Assembly (NCBI GenBank): GCA_903932565.1
Contig: CAIZGQ010000789.1
Coordinates: 1-5,215, forward strand
Length of the DNA: 5,215 nt
Reading direction: 5' to 3'
Origin: an uncultured Hyphomicrobiales bacterium
GTDB lineage: Bacteria; Pseudomonadota; Alphaproteobacteria; Rhizobiales; Beijerinckiaceae
Part shown: one piece after another, positions 1-5,215 of the stretch
How the letters are laid out: each line of letters opens with the position of its first letter
How positions within the stretch are numbered: the first letter of the stretch is position 1
The notes under the pieces: generated by a model
Databases searched by the model: none
What the model was told of the DNA's origin: nothing
What the model saw: the letters and a program-made list of their open reading frames with translations, nothing else
Position numbers and translations under genes: made by a program

Positions 1-723
1 TGGAGCCGCGATGGCTCTGCTATGCGTGCACGCCACACGGGCCTCGATATCGCCTATGGTCCTGCGCGCTTCCAGACATTTGATCTCTTCAAACCCGCCA
101 AGATTGAACGTCCGCCCGTCTGGGTTTTTCTGCACGGCGGTTATTGGCAGGCATCGGACAAATTGCAGCATGCGCAATTTGCGCAGGGCATGCTGGCCGC
201 TGGCTTTGCCGTTGCCTTGCCGAATTACGGTCTGGCGCCGGAGCGATCATTGTCCGGCATCGTCGAGGATGTTTCGAAATTCATGGGCTTCTTGCGGGAT
301 GAAGCCGACAATCTTGGACTTGATGGCACTCGCATTCACGTTGCAGGACATTCTGCTGGGGGCCATCTTGCCGCGATTATGGCAGTGCGACATGCATCCC
401 ACTCGCTGCGATCTGTCTTGTTGTTGTCTGGACTTTTTGATCTCGCGCCGATTTCGCTATTGCCGTTTGGACGATTGCTGGGCCTGAACGATGACAATGT
501 GCGGACTCTGTCACCAATCCATTTTGCGCCACCAGCGGATATGGCGGTCGGCCTCGCAGTGGGCCACATGGAATCGGACGAATTCAAGCGTCAGTCCCAA
601 GAGATGGCGTGTGCGTGGGATGCACCAGCGGTGCTTCATGCACCCGGACACCACTTCAGCATGCTGGAGGGCCTCAATGGTGGCGCTCTGCTGGATTTGG
701 CTCTTTCGACCGCATCGGATTGA
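1..723 (+). CDS. Alpha/beta hydrolase, arylformamidase (kynurenine formamidase)-like, 5' partial
   Basis: A serine hydrolase of the alpha/beta fold, closest in motifs to arylformamidases, which remove a formyl group from N-formylkynurenine or related formamides in the cytoplasm. Numbering from the first in-window Met (position 22), I see the oxyanion-hole motif HGGYW at 38-42, the nucleophile elbow GHSAGG at 109-114 with Ser111, an acidic segment ESDEF at 184-188 that should supply the catalytic acid (Glu184 or Asp186), and GHHF at 209-212 with His211 as the likely catalytic base. The frame is open to the window edge, and the residues before that Met still look like family sequence. The ATG at 22 is therefore probably internal, and a few tens of N-terminal residues lie outside. 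Family members are usually about 260-290 aa. It precedes the propeller gene by 98 bases on the same strand. No kynurenine-pathway gene is visible, so the real substrate may be another formamide or ester. Fold and triad are secure; substrate is not. Confidence 0.85.
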   Translation, partial: WSRDGSAMRARHTGLDIAYGPARFQTFDLFKPAKIERPPVWVFLHGGYWQASDKLQHAQFAQGMLAAGFAVALPNYGLAPERSLSGIVEDVSKFMGFLRDEADNLGLDGTRIHVAGHSAGGHLAAIMAVRHASHSLRSVLLLSGLFDLAPISLLPFGRLLGLNDDNVRTLSPIHFAPPADMAVGLAVGHMESDEFKRQSQEMACAWDAPAVLHAPGHHFSMLEGLNGGALLDLALSTASD

Positions 724-785
724 GACGTGGCCTTGAAATGCGCTGCGCCTTGGATTGAGAGGCGTGGTGGTGTAATGATGATCAC

Positions 786-791
786 TAAAAT
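786..791 (+). promoter_or_regulatory. Possible -10 element before the propeller gene
   Basis: TAAAAT matches the sigma-70 -10 consensus at five of six positions and lies about 30 bases before the ATG at 822, in the 98-base gap after the hydrolase gene. I cannot find a convincing -35 box at 16-18 bases upstream (best candidates there are poor). The propeller gene may instead be read through from the hydrolase, so this is only a candidate. Confidence 0.2.
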
Positions 792-804
792 GAATGCAAG
801 TATC

Positions 805-810
805 AGGGGA
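805..810 (+). promoter_or_regulatory. Ribosome binding site for the propeller gene
   Basis: AGGGGA sits 11 bases before the ATG at 822, a rather long spacing. It is the best purine-rich match upstream and supports that start over the next in-frame Met (codon 27, position 900), which falls inside the conserved first blade. Confidence 0.4.
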
Positions 811-821
811 GCGCGGGGCAT

Positions 822-2033
822 ATGAAGGCGGACGAACTTTACGGATTCAAGTTGCTGTCGCAGCATACGCTTCAGGGGTTCGGTGGTCTTGGCGAAGGCA
901 TGTCGCTGCAGATCGCGCCCGACGGTCGCCGCATCATGTGGTTGGCGCACGAAGGTCCACCCAAGAACTTTACCGGTGTTGATGTCACCGATCCGAAGAA
1001 CCCGAAAGTGGTGGTTCAAACCGAGCTTCCTCACAATCGAATTCGGTCGAATTCACTGGAGACCTGCGGCAATCTCATGGCCGTTGCCTATCAGGTTCTG
1101 GTGCCGGGCCTTGAGCCCGCTGGTATCGAATTGTTCGACATCTCGACTCCGGAATCGCCCAGGTCCATCGGCTTTTTTGATTGTTCTGGCCCGCACTCGC
1201 GTGGCGTCCATGCGGTCTGGTTTGTGGATGGCGAGACGATTCACTTCGCCGGGGGTGCGGCCGATTTCACGCCGCGCAACCAATTGGACGATCAGCCCTA
1301 CCGTATCATTGACGTCAAAAATCCATCAAAGCCGCGGGAGATCGGTCGGTGGTGGATGCCTGGAACGCGTGAGGGCGATGAGGCTCCGGCACCCAAACGG
1401 TTGCCAATCGATTCCGGGTTTCGGGCCCATAACACAAACGTTTATCCAGATCGTCCAGACCGTGCTTATGTTGGTTATCTCGACGGTGGCGCATTCATTC
1501 TGGATATTTCCGATATCGGGTCGCCAAAAGTTATCTCGAATTTCAACCCACATCCGCCGTATCCAGGGTTCACGCACACAGTTCTCCCCCTGTTCAGCCG
1601 GGATCTTTTGATTGTCTCGGATGAATGCGTGATGGATCTGGGCGCAGACTGGCCCAAGCTCACTTGGGTTGTGGACGCACGCGTTGAGACGAATCTTGTG
1701 CCCATTAGTACGCTGCCAATGCCTGCCGTTGAAACTTACGGGCGCAAAGGTGGGCGCTATGGGTCACACAATTTGCATGAAAATCGACCGGGCGAGACCT
1801 CCTTTAAGTCGGACAATCTGATTTTCTCGACCTTTTTTAACGGCGGTGTACGGGCTTACGATCTCTCAAATCCATTGCAGCCCAAGGAAGTGGCGGCCTT
1901 CGTGCCGCCAGCACCGGAGGGCACGCGTGCAGGTACAATCCAGTTCAACGACGTCTTTGTTGACGATACAGGATTGGTTTATGCCGTTGATCGGTTTGCC
2001 GGTGGCCTTTACACCCTCGAAATGACTTTCTGA
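822..2033 (+). CDS. LVIVD-repeat beta-propeller protein, cytoplasmic, function unknown
   Basis: A 403-aa protein built of repeated strands with the LVIVD signature (hydrophobic run, D(I/V/L), a short polar turn with S/N-P, then P-x-x-(I/V)). Clear repeats are at about 50-64 (VDVTDPKNPKVV), 101-120 (FDISTPESPRSIG), 159-180 (IIDVKNPSKPREIG), 223-242 (LDISDIGSPKVIS) and 342-362 (YDLSNPLQPKEVA). A degenerate one at 280-300 and a closing strand GLYTLEM at the C-terminus suggest six or seven blades. Between blades are motifs rich in metal-type ligands: H43-E44, H71, H125, H130, H141, RAHN around H203, THT around H252, GSHNLHEN with H316/H319/E320, and D377. I see no signal peptide or membrane segment, unlike many secreted LVIVD proteins. 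The family has no general assigned reaction. The His pattern recalls metal-dependent propellers such as the selenium-binding/methanethiol-oxidase group, but this is resemblance, not proof. The stop codon lies 2 bases before the GTPase start, so the two products are probably made together. Confidence 0.85.
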   Translation: MKADELYGFKLLSQHTLQGFGGLGEGMSLQIAPDGRRIMWLAHEGPPKNFTGVDVTDPKNPKVVVQTELPHNRIRSNSLETCGNLMAVAYQVLVPGLEPAGIELFDISTPESPRSIGFFDCSGPHSRGVHAVWFVDGETIHFAGGAADFTPRNQLDDQPYRIIDVKNPSKPREIGRWWMPGTREGDEAPAPKRLPIDSGFRAHNTNVYPDRPDRAYVGYLDGGAFILDISDIGSPKVISNFNPHPPYPGFTHTVLPLFSRDLLIVSDECVMDLGADWPKLTWVVDARVETNLVPISTLPMPAVETYGRKGGRYGSHNLHENRPGETSFKSDNLIFSTFFNGGVRAYDLSNPLQPKEVAAFVPPAPEGTRAGTIQFNDVFVDDTGLVYAVDRFAGGLYTLEMTF

Positions 2034-2035
2034 CC

Positions 2036-3106
2036 ATGGAGGCAATTCCCGTCACGCTCATCACAGGTTTTTTGGGCAGCGGCAAGACAACCCTGCTCAA
2101 TCATCTGCTGCGTGATCCCGGCATGGCTGACACCGCGGTTGTGATCAACGAGTTTGGTGAAATTGCAATTGATCATCTTCTTGTTGAGACGGCGCTGGAA
2201 AATACGCTTGTGCTGCAGAGCGGCTGCATTTGCTGCACAATTCGGGGCGATCTCGTCGACACGCTGACTGATCTGGTTGGCAAGAGGCAACGGAATGAGA
2301 TACCCGCATTTTCACGAGTCGCAATTGAGACGACAGGACTTGCGGACCCCGCGCCGGTTCTCCAGACTTTGGCAAGTGAGCCTTTGCTGAAGGACAAGTT
2401 TGTACTGCGCGCTGTCGTCACGACAGTTGATTGTGTCAATGCTGCCAGTCAGATGTCCCGGTTTCCGGAAGCGTCGAAGCAAGTGGCCCTCGCGGATGTT
2501 CTTGTTTTGACAAAGGCTGATCTTGCAAATGAGTCTTCAAGGTCTCTGCTTGAAGCAAAATTGCGTGAGACCAATCCGGGCGCGGCGCGCATTAGCGTGA
2601 CCAACGGTGAAATCTCACCAGATGTTTTGTTTTCGCATGTGGTTGCGCGGCATGATGATCCGCAGACCGTTCTGGCATGGATTGCGGCAGATGCGTTTCA
2701 AAAAGACGTTGCACAGCACCACGCGCATGATCATGCGCACGCCGATGATCATGGGCATCGTGAAGCGTCGTCACATGACGATCCAAATCGCCATGGCGAA
2801 CATATTCATGCTTTCTGCATCTTTCTCGATCAGCCCATTTCCATGTCAGCTTTGAAAAGATGGCTCGCGGCAATCACGTCTTTGCGTGGCGAAGACATGT
2901 TGCGCATGAAAGGCATCTTCAATGTTGAGGGGGAGGATGCTCCCATTGTTGTGCACGGTGTTCAACATCTGTTGCATCCAATCGTGCGCTTGCCGCGTTG
3001 GCCGGATCAGGATCGACAGAGCCGCATTGTTTTCATCACGCGCAATATCCCTGAAGCAGCCCTCAAGAACAGTCTGCTTGCTTTGGTCCCGCGCGCTGTT
3101 TCTTAG
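2036..3106 (+). CDS. CobW/COG0523-family G3E GTPase (putative metallochaperone)
   Basis: A 356-aa GTPase of the G3E class whose members (CobW, YjiA, ZNG1-like proteins) deliver Zn, Co or other metals to client proteins in the cytoplasm. Walker A GFLGSGKTT is at 11-19, INEFGE at 37-42, the metal-binding CxCC motif (GCICC, Cys64/66/67) follows, the Walker B-like IETTGLADP is at 97-105, and the base-recognition motif is the variant TKAD at 159-162. A histidine/aspartate-rich linker spans about 228-258, containing some eleven His. The CobW C-terminal domain runs from about 257 to the end, with RMKGIF at 290-295 and a GVQH...HP...WP stretch at 308-323. Length is typical and no key residue is missing. 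The start is fixed because the P-loop follows within ten residues. There is no Shine-Dalgarno in the 15 bases upstream, so translation probably depends on ribosomes finishing the propeller gene. Which metal it carries is unknown. The coupling makes the propeller the first candidate client. Confidence 0.93.
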   Translation: MEAIPVTLITGFLGSGKTTLLNHLLRDPGMADTAVVINEFGEIAIDHLLVETALENTLVLQSGCICCTIRGDLVDTLTDLVGKRQRNEIPAFSRVAIETTGLADPAPVLQTLASEPLLKDKFVLRAVVTTVDCVNAASQMSRFPEASKQVALADVLVLTKADLANESSRSLLEAKLRETNPGAARISVTNGEISPDVLFSHVVARHDDPQTVLAWIAADAFQKDVAQHHAHDHAHADDHGHREASSHDDPNRHGEHIHAFCIFLDQPISMSALKRWLAAITSLRGEDMLRMKGIFNVEGEDAPIVVHGVQHLLHPIVRLPRWPDQDRQSRIVFITRNIPEAALKNSLLALVPRAVS

Positions 3107-3108
3107 TC

Positions 3109-3807
3109 TCAATCGTATTCGTCATGCAAATTTGCAGGAAATGGTCCACTTGGGATTGCCTGTGTATTCCAAAATTCCGAAGCTGGACGACCCAGAAGCC
3201 TTGGAAACAACGTGTCTGGCTCCCGAAGATTGGCAGCTCTGACTGAAACACAGCGAATACCGGAGTCCATGAGCCGTGTGAGGCGTTCGCGCGCCCTCAG
3301 TGGCGACAGAGATGTTTCGTGCAATAGCGCCGCGACAAAATATCTGCCGAGCCAAAACGCAAAATCCACCTGGATTGTCGTCGCGCCGTGCTCATCCTTG
3401 GATACGGGCAGATGGGCGCGGGGAAGTGGGCGTGGTGATGAATAAATCCAGTCTTCTTTTTTAAAGAGACCCTCAAATGGCCGCGCGCGCGCCGTAAGGC
3501 CCGCATCACCACGCACGAGTTCCGCTAACAAGTAGTCCAGATAAGCATCCACAAAAGCGTGAGACAACTTATCCCAAGGCTTGCACATCTGATGGAAGAT
3601 GCTGCGCAGATGATCAAACAGTTTTGGCGTGTCGGCTGACATCGCGATTGGCGGGTAAGGCGCGTTGTTTAAGCGTAAGGGCCCATTCGAAGAAAGGTTT
3701 ATGCTGACGGACGGGATTTTATCCCTCGCCAATTTATTGCCAACGGGGACGAGATCAGCGTCGCGCCAGGTATCAACAGCGTAAGGTACGATCAGTCTGT
3801 TGCTCAT
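3109..3807 (-). CDS. Unrecognised 232-aa protein
   Basis: I do not recognise this protein. It reads as a real gene: a long intact frame with balanced composition, facing and nearly abutting the GTPase gene and sharing little overlap with any neighbour. The N-terminal 50 residues look like beta strands (LIVPYAVDTW at 5-14, IPSVSINLSS at 31-40). Residues 60-100 look helical, with an aromatic-rich stretch (F71, W78, F85, Y89, Y92). Around 145-163 is a hydrophobic segment IQVDFAFWLGRYFVAALL, interrupted by D148 and R155, so more likely a buried helix than a membrane span. The C-terminus is rich in Pro, Phe and Trp and ends with an acidic tail DEYD. No signal peptide, no Cys/His metal cluster and no familiar catalytic motif is visible. 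An AAGGA lies only about 2 bases before the ATG, a poor spacing, and Met56 is an alternative start. It lies downstream of the binding-protein gene on the same strand but behind a terminator, so it may have its own promoter, which I cannot locate. Confidence 0.7.
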   Translation of the reverse strand: MSNRLIVPYAVDTWRDADLVPVGNKLARDKIPSVSINLSSNGPLRLNNAPYPPIAMSADTPKLFDHLRSIFHQMCKPWDKLSHAFVDAYLDYLLAELVRGDAGLTARARPFEGLFKKEDWIYSSPRPLPRAHLPVSKDEHGATTIQVDFAFWLGRYFVAALLHETSLSPLRARERLTRLMDSGIRCVSVRAANLREPDTLFPRLLGRPASEFWNTQAIPSGPFPANLHDEYD

Positions 3808-3883
3808 GGTCCTTGCAGCGCCGGAGATAGGTCGTTGGTGCCCGACAGGGGATGAAGCACCGACGGAGCCTGAGGTGCACGGT

Positions 3884-3915
3884 AAAAAGGCCCTGGGAGT
3901 TGCATCAGGGCCTTT
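3884..3915 (-). terminator. Rho-independent terminator of the binding-protein gene
   Basis: A perfect 10-bp inverted repeat (AAAGGCCCTG at 3886-3895 and CAGGGCCTTT at 3906-3915) encloses a 10-base loop. Read on the minus strand the stem ends in CCTTTTT, giving a five-T run (3888 down to 3884). It begins 21 bases past the stop of the binding-protein gene. On the plus strand the T-run is only three bases and is followed by G, so it works mainly for the minus strand. It would limit readthrough into the 232-aa gene. Confidence 0.85.
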
Positions 3916-3936
3916 GTCATGCCGTCTGTCAAATGA

Positions 3937-4980
3937 TCAGGTGCAGGACCCCAGCGTCGGCGGCATTCGATCCGTCTGTGACGGCAGGAAAGCCGGATTG
4001 AAGACTTTTTCTGCGGGGACAGTCGACTTGATGTTGAACGCGTCGAGTGTCTCCTTGATGGAGGCCGTCATGCGGTCAGCATTCAGCGTGCTGATTCCAT
4101 TCTTCTTAAAATCATCCGTCAACGTCAGTGTTTGCAATCCTTCTGTCAGTCGGATGCATTCTGTCACTGGATTGGCCAAGGGATCACGTGCCTTGATCGC
4201 AGCAACGGACGCCTTTGGATTGATAATGGCATCTTTCAGCGACGCGTTGATGGCGCTGATCACTGCGGCGACGGTCTTTGGGTTTTTCTCAGCATAATCC
4301 GGGCGCACGATTATGGCTGTGCCATATTGTTTCACGCCGTAATCATTGTAACGCAGCGTCACGATCTTTTCGAGCGGCGTGCCAAGTTCCACAACGCTCA
4401 TGATGCTTGAGGTGGTGAAGCCCGCAACCGCGTCCACATCGCCGCGCACCATCATCGGCTCACGCAGGGCACCGCTCAGGTTTTGCCAAGTCACTTTCTT
4501 GGGGTCGAAGCCAGCGCTTGCAGCAAAGGCATCGAACAATGCGAGAGCAGCGCTTCCTGGCGTCGCGCCGAGCTTGCGACCCTCCAGATCTTTTGGCGTC
4601 TTGATGCCACGACCATCAACCGTGACCACGGCAAGCGGTGAAGCACCACCCGTGACATAGACAGCGATGAGTTCTTTGCCAGGATTTTCTGCATTGAACT
4701 TCAGCATCGTCGCAATGTCGGCCCAACCAAACTGATAGGCACCAGATGCCACGCGCGTGATCGTGTCATTTGAACCGCTGCCTCGATCAATCGTGACATT
4801 GATGCCGCGGTTTTTAAACTCGCCTTGTTCCGCACCATAAAGAAAGATCGATTGTGGGCCTTGAAATGCCCAATCCAAGGAGATCTTGACGTCGGGCGAC
4901 TCCACACTCTGCGCCCGCACAGAATTATACCCAGTGATGATGCCGATTGTTGCGGCTATGGCGAGAAGCTTTGAACGCAT
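3937..4980 (-). CDS. ABC transporter periplasmic substrate-binding protein, NitT/TauT (NMT1/THI5-like) family
   Basis: A 347-aa secreted solute-binding protein of the group that serves nitrate, sulfonate, taurine, bicarbonate and thiamine-pyrimidine importers. A Sec signal peptide covers residues 1-23: basic start MRSK, hydrophobic core LLAIAATIGIIT, and a cleavage site at VRA|Q. The mature protein opens with the family strand ISLDWAFQGPQS (33-44), then a GSGSNDTITRVASG loop (67-80) and YQFGWADIA (82-90). The second lobe has TPKDLEGRKLGATPGS (128-143) and RGDVDAVAGF (179-188), followed by YGVKQYGTAIIV (214-225). These are typical positions for the bilobed fold, and length is normal. There is no lipobox Cys, so the protein should be free in the periplasm. 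The mature form has just two Cys (275 and 346), which could pair. The ligand cannot be assigned. It starts 44 bases after the deacetylase gene on the same strand and ends at a strong terminator. Permease and ATPase genes are not in view and may lie beyond the right edge. Confidence 0.92.
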   Translation of the reverse strand: MRSKLLAIAATIGIITGYNSVRAQSVESPDVKISLDWAFQGPQSIFLYGAEQGEFKNRGINVTIDRGSGSNDTITRVASGAYQFGWADIATMLKFNAENPGKELIAVYVTGGASPLAVVTVDGRGIKTPKDLEGRKLGATPGSAALALFDAFAASAGFDPKKVTWQNLSGALREPMMVRGDVDAVAGFTTSSIMSVVELGTPLEKIVTLRYNDYGVKQYGTAIIVRPDYAEKNPKTVAAVISAINASLKDAIINPKASVAAIKARDPLANPVTECIRLTEGLQTLTLTDDFKKNGISTLNADRMTASIKETLDAFNIKSTVPAEKVFNPAFLPSQTDRMPPTLGSCT

Positions 4981-4984
4981 GATT

Positions 4985-4991
4985 CACCTCT
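4985..4991 (-). promoter_or_regulatory. Ribosome binding site for the binding-protein gene
   Basis: On the minus strand AGAGGTG lies 4 bases from the ATG at 4980 (about 6 from the AGAGG core). It fixes the start, which also gives a complete signal peptide. Confidence 0.7.
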
Positions 4992-5024
4992 TAGATTTTT
5001 AAACGCAGTTCAAACAGTTTATAT

Positions 5025-5215
5025 TTAGCGAGGTCCATCACCTGGGATCACGCCAGGGGCGAGTGAATAACAATGATCAGCAACGGCGCCGGGCGTCGTC
5101 CACCATGCGCGCTCGCGCTTTGGGTGATTGACGCAATGCTGAAGCGCTTTTCTCAGTGATGGCATGCGGAAGGGCTGCCCAACGAGGAAGGAGTGCAAAG
5201 ACACCGTCATGACAA
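5025..5215 (-). CDS. C-terminal tail of a polysaccharide deacetylase / PuuE-like (allantoinase-type) enzyme, 5' partial
   Basis: The frame runs in from the right edge and stops at TAA 5025-5027, giving 62 visible residues. It opens with a strand VMTVSLHSFLVGQPFR, which matches the last conserved motif of the NodB-like deacetylase fold (usually LHP followed by a G-x-P-x-R turn); the His in LHS is the conserved one. Next come a helix SLRKALQHCVNHP, then AWWTTPGAVADHCYS and a short loop APGVIPGD. This is the usual end of PuuE-like members, where a W-x-T-x-x-(E/A)-(I/V)-A-(D/R) helix closes the barrel. Such enzymes are metal-dependent and cleave amide or ureide C-N bonds, for example in allantoin, or remove N-acetyl groups. 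The metal-binding residues of motif 1 lie outside the window, so activity and substrate cannot be judged. The Met codon at 5208-5210 is internal, not a start. The binding-protein gene follows after 44 bases, suggesting one transcript. Confidence 0.68.
   Translation of the reverse strand, partial: VMTVSLHSFLVGQPFRMPSLRKALQHCVNHPKRERAWWTTPGAVADHCYSLAPGVIPGDGPR

Noticed and set aside
22..24. ATG as the true start of the hydrolase gene
   Set aside because: The frame is open to position 1, and a family member starting here would lack the N-terminal segment before the LDIAYGP strand. No ribosome binding site precedes it.
636..1034. 132-aa minus-strand open frame spanning the 724-821 gap
   Set aside because: It overlaps the coding ends of two well-supported genes in antisense and has no family features.
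883..1611. 242-aa plus-strand open frame
   Set aside because: A second-frame shadow of the propeller gene, with Arg/Ser/Trp-rich composition typical of an out-of-frame reading.
2710..2760. Repeated CATGATCATG-type units as a DNA repeat or operator
   Set aside because: Explained by His/Asp codons in the histidine-rich linker of the GTPase.
3829..3865. Imperfect inverted repeat GGTGC...GCACC before the 232-aa gene
   Set aside because: Five-bp arms with a 17-base loop and no supporting structure; likely chance.
3800..4297. 165-aa plus-strand open frame
   Set aside because: Mostly antisense to the binding-protein gene and crosses its terminator. The product has low-complexity Ser/Ala character and no recognisable motif.
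5015..5027. TAAATATAAA on the minus strand as a -10 box for the binding-protein gene
   Set aside because: AT-rich and well placed, but no -35 match lies 16-18 bases upstream, and the gene can be read from the deacetylase transcript.
5041..5057. Hairpin CCTGG-N7-CCAGG near the deacetylase 3' end
   Set aside because: Lies inside coding sequence, has only a 5-bp stem and no T-run on either strand, so it is not a terminator.

Overview
The window looks like a chromosomal metabolic region of a Gram-negative alphaproteobacterium, most likely in or near the Hyphomicrobiales (Bradyrhizobium/Beijerinckiaceae-like). This rests on protein character (a NitT/TauT-type periplasmic binding protein, an LVIVD propeller, a COG0523 GTPase, a PuuE-like deacetylase) and on dense gene packing. 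Base composition is moderately GC-rich by eye. The taxonomic call is an inference, not a measurement. I see no rRNA, tRNA, CRISPR array, insertion sequence or phage gene.

Layout: positions 1-3106 hold a plus-strand run of three genes. These are the C-terminal part of an arylformamidase-like alpha/beta hydrolase (cut by the left edge), a 403-aa cytoplasmic LVIVD-repeat beta-propeller, and a 356-aa CobW/COG0523 G3E GTPase with a histidine-rich linker. The propeller and GTPase genes are 2 bases apart and look translationally coupled. Positions 3109-5215 hold a minus-strand run. Read in its own direction, this is the C-terminal tail of a polysaccharide-deacetylase/PuuE-like enzyme (cut by the right edge), a secreted ABC-transporter substrate-binding protein, a clear intrinsic terminator, and a 232-aa protein I do not recognise. 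The two runs converge at 3106/3109 with only two bases between their stop codons.

How the parts may work together (inference): a binding protein imports a small solute, and a PuuE-type deacetylase and a formamidase-type hydrolase act on C-N bonds (amide, formamide or ureide). The propeller carries many His/Asp/Glu residues in conserved-looking motifs, and the adjacent metal-chaperone GTPase could load it with metal. A small catabolic locus for a nitrogenous compound is plausible, but the substrate cannot be read from the sequence. The least explained parts are the propeller-GTPase pair and the 232-aa protein.
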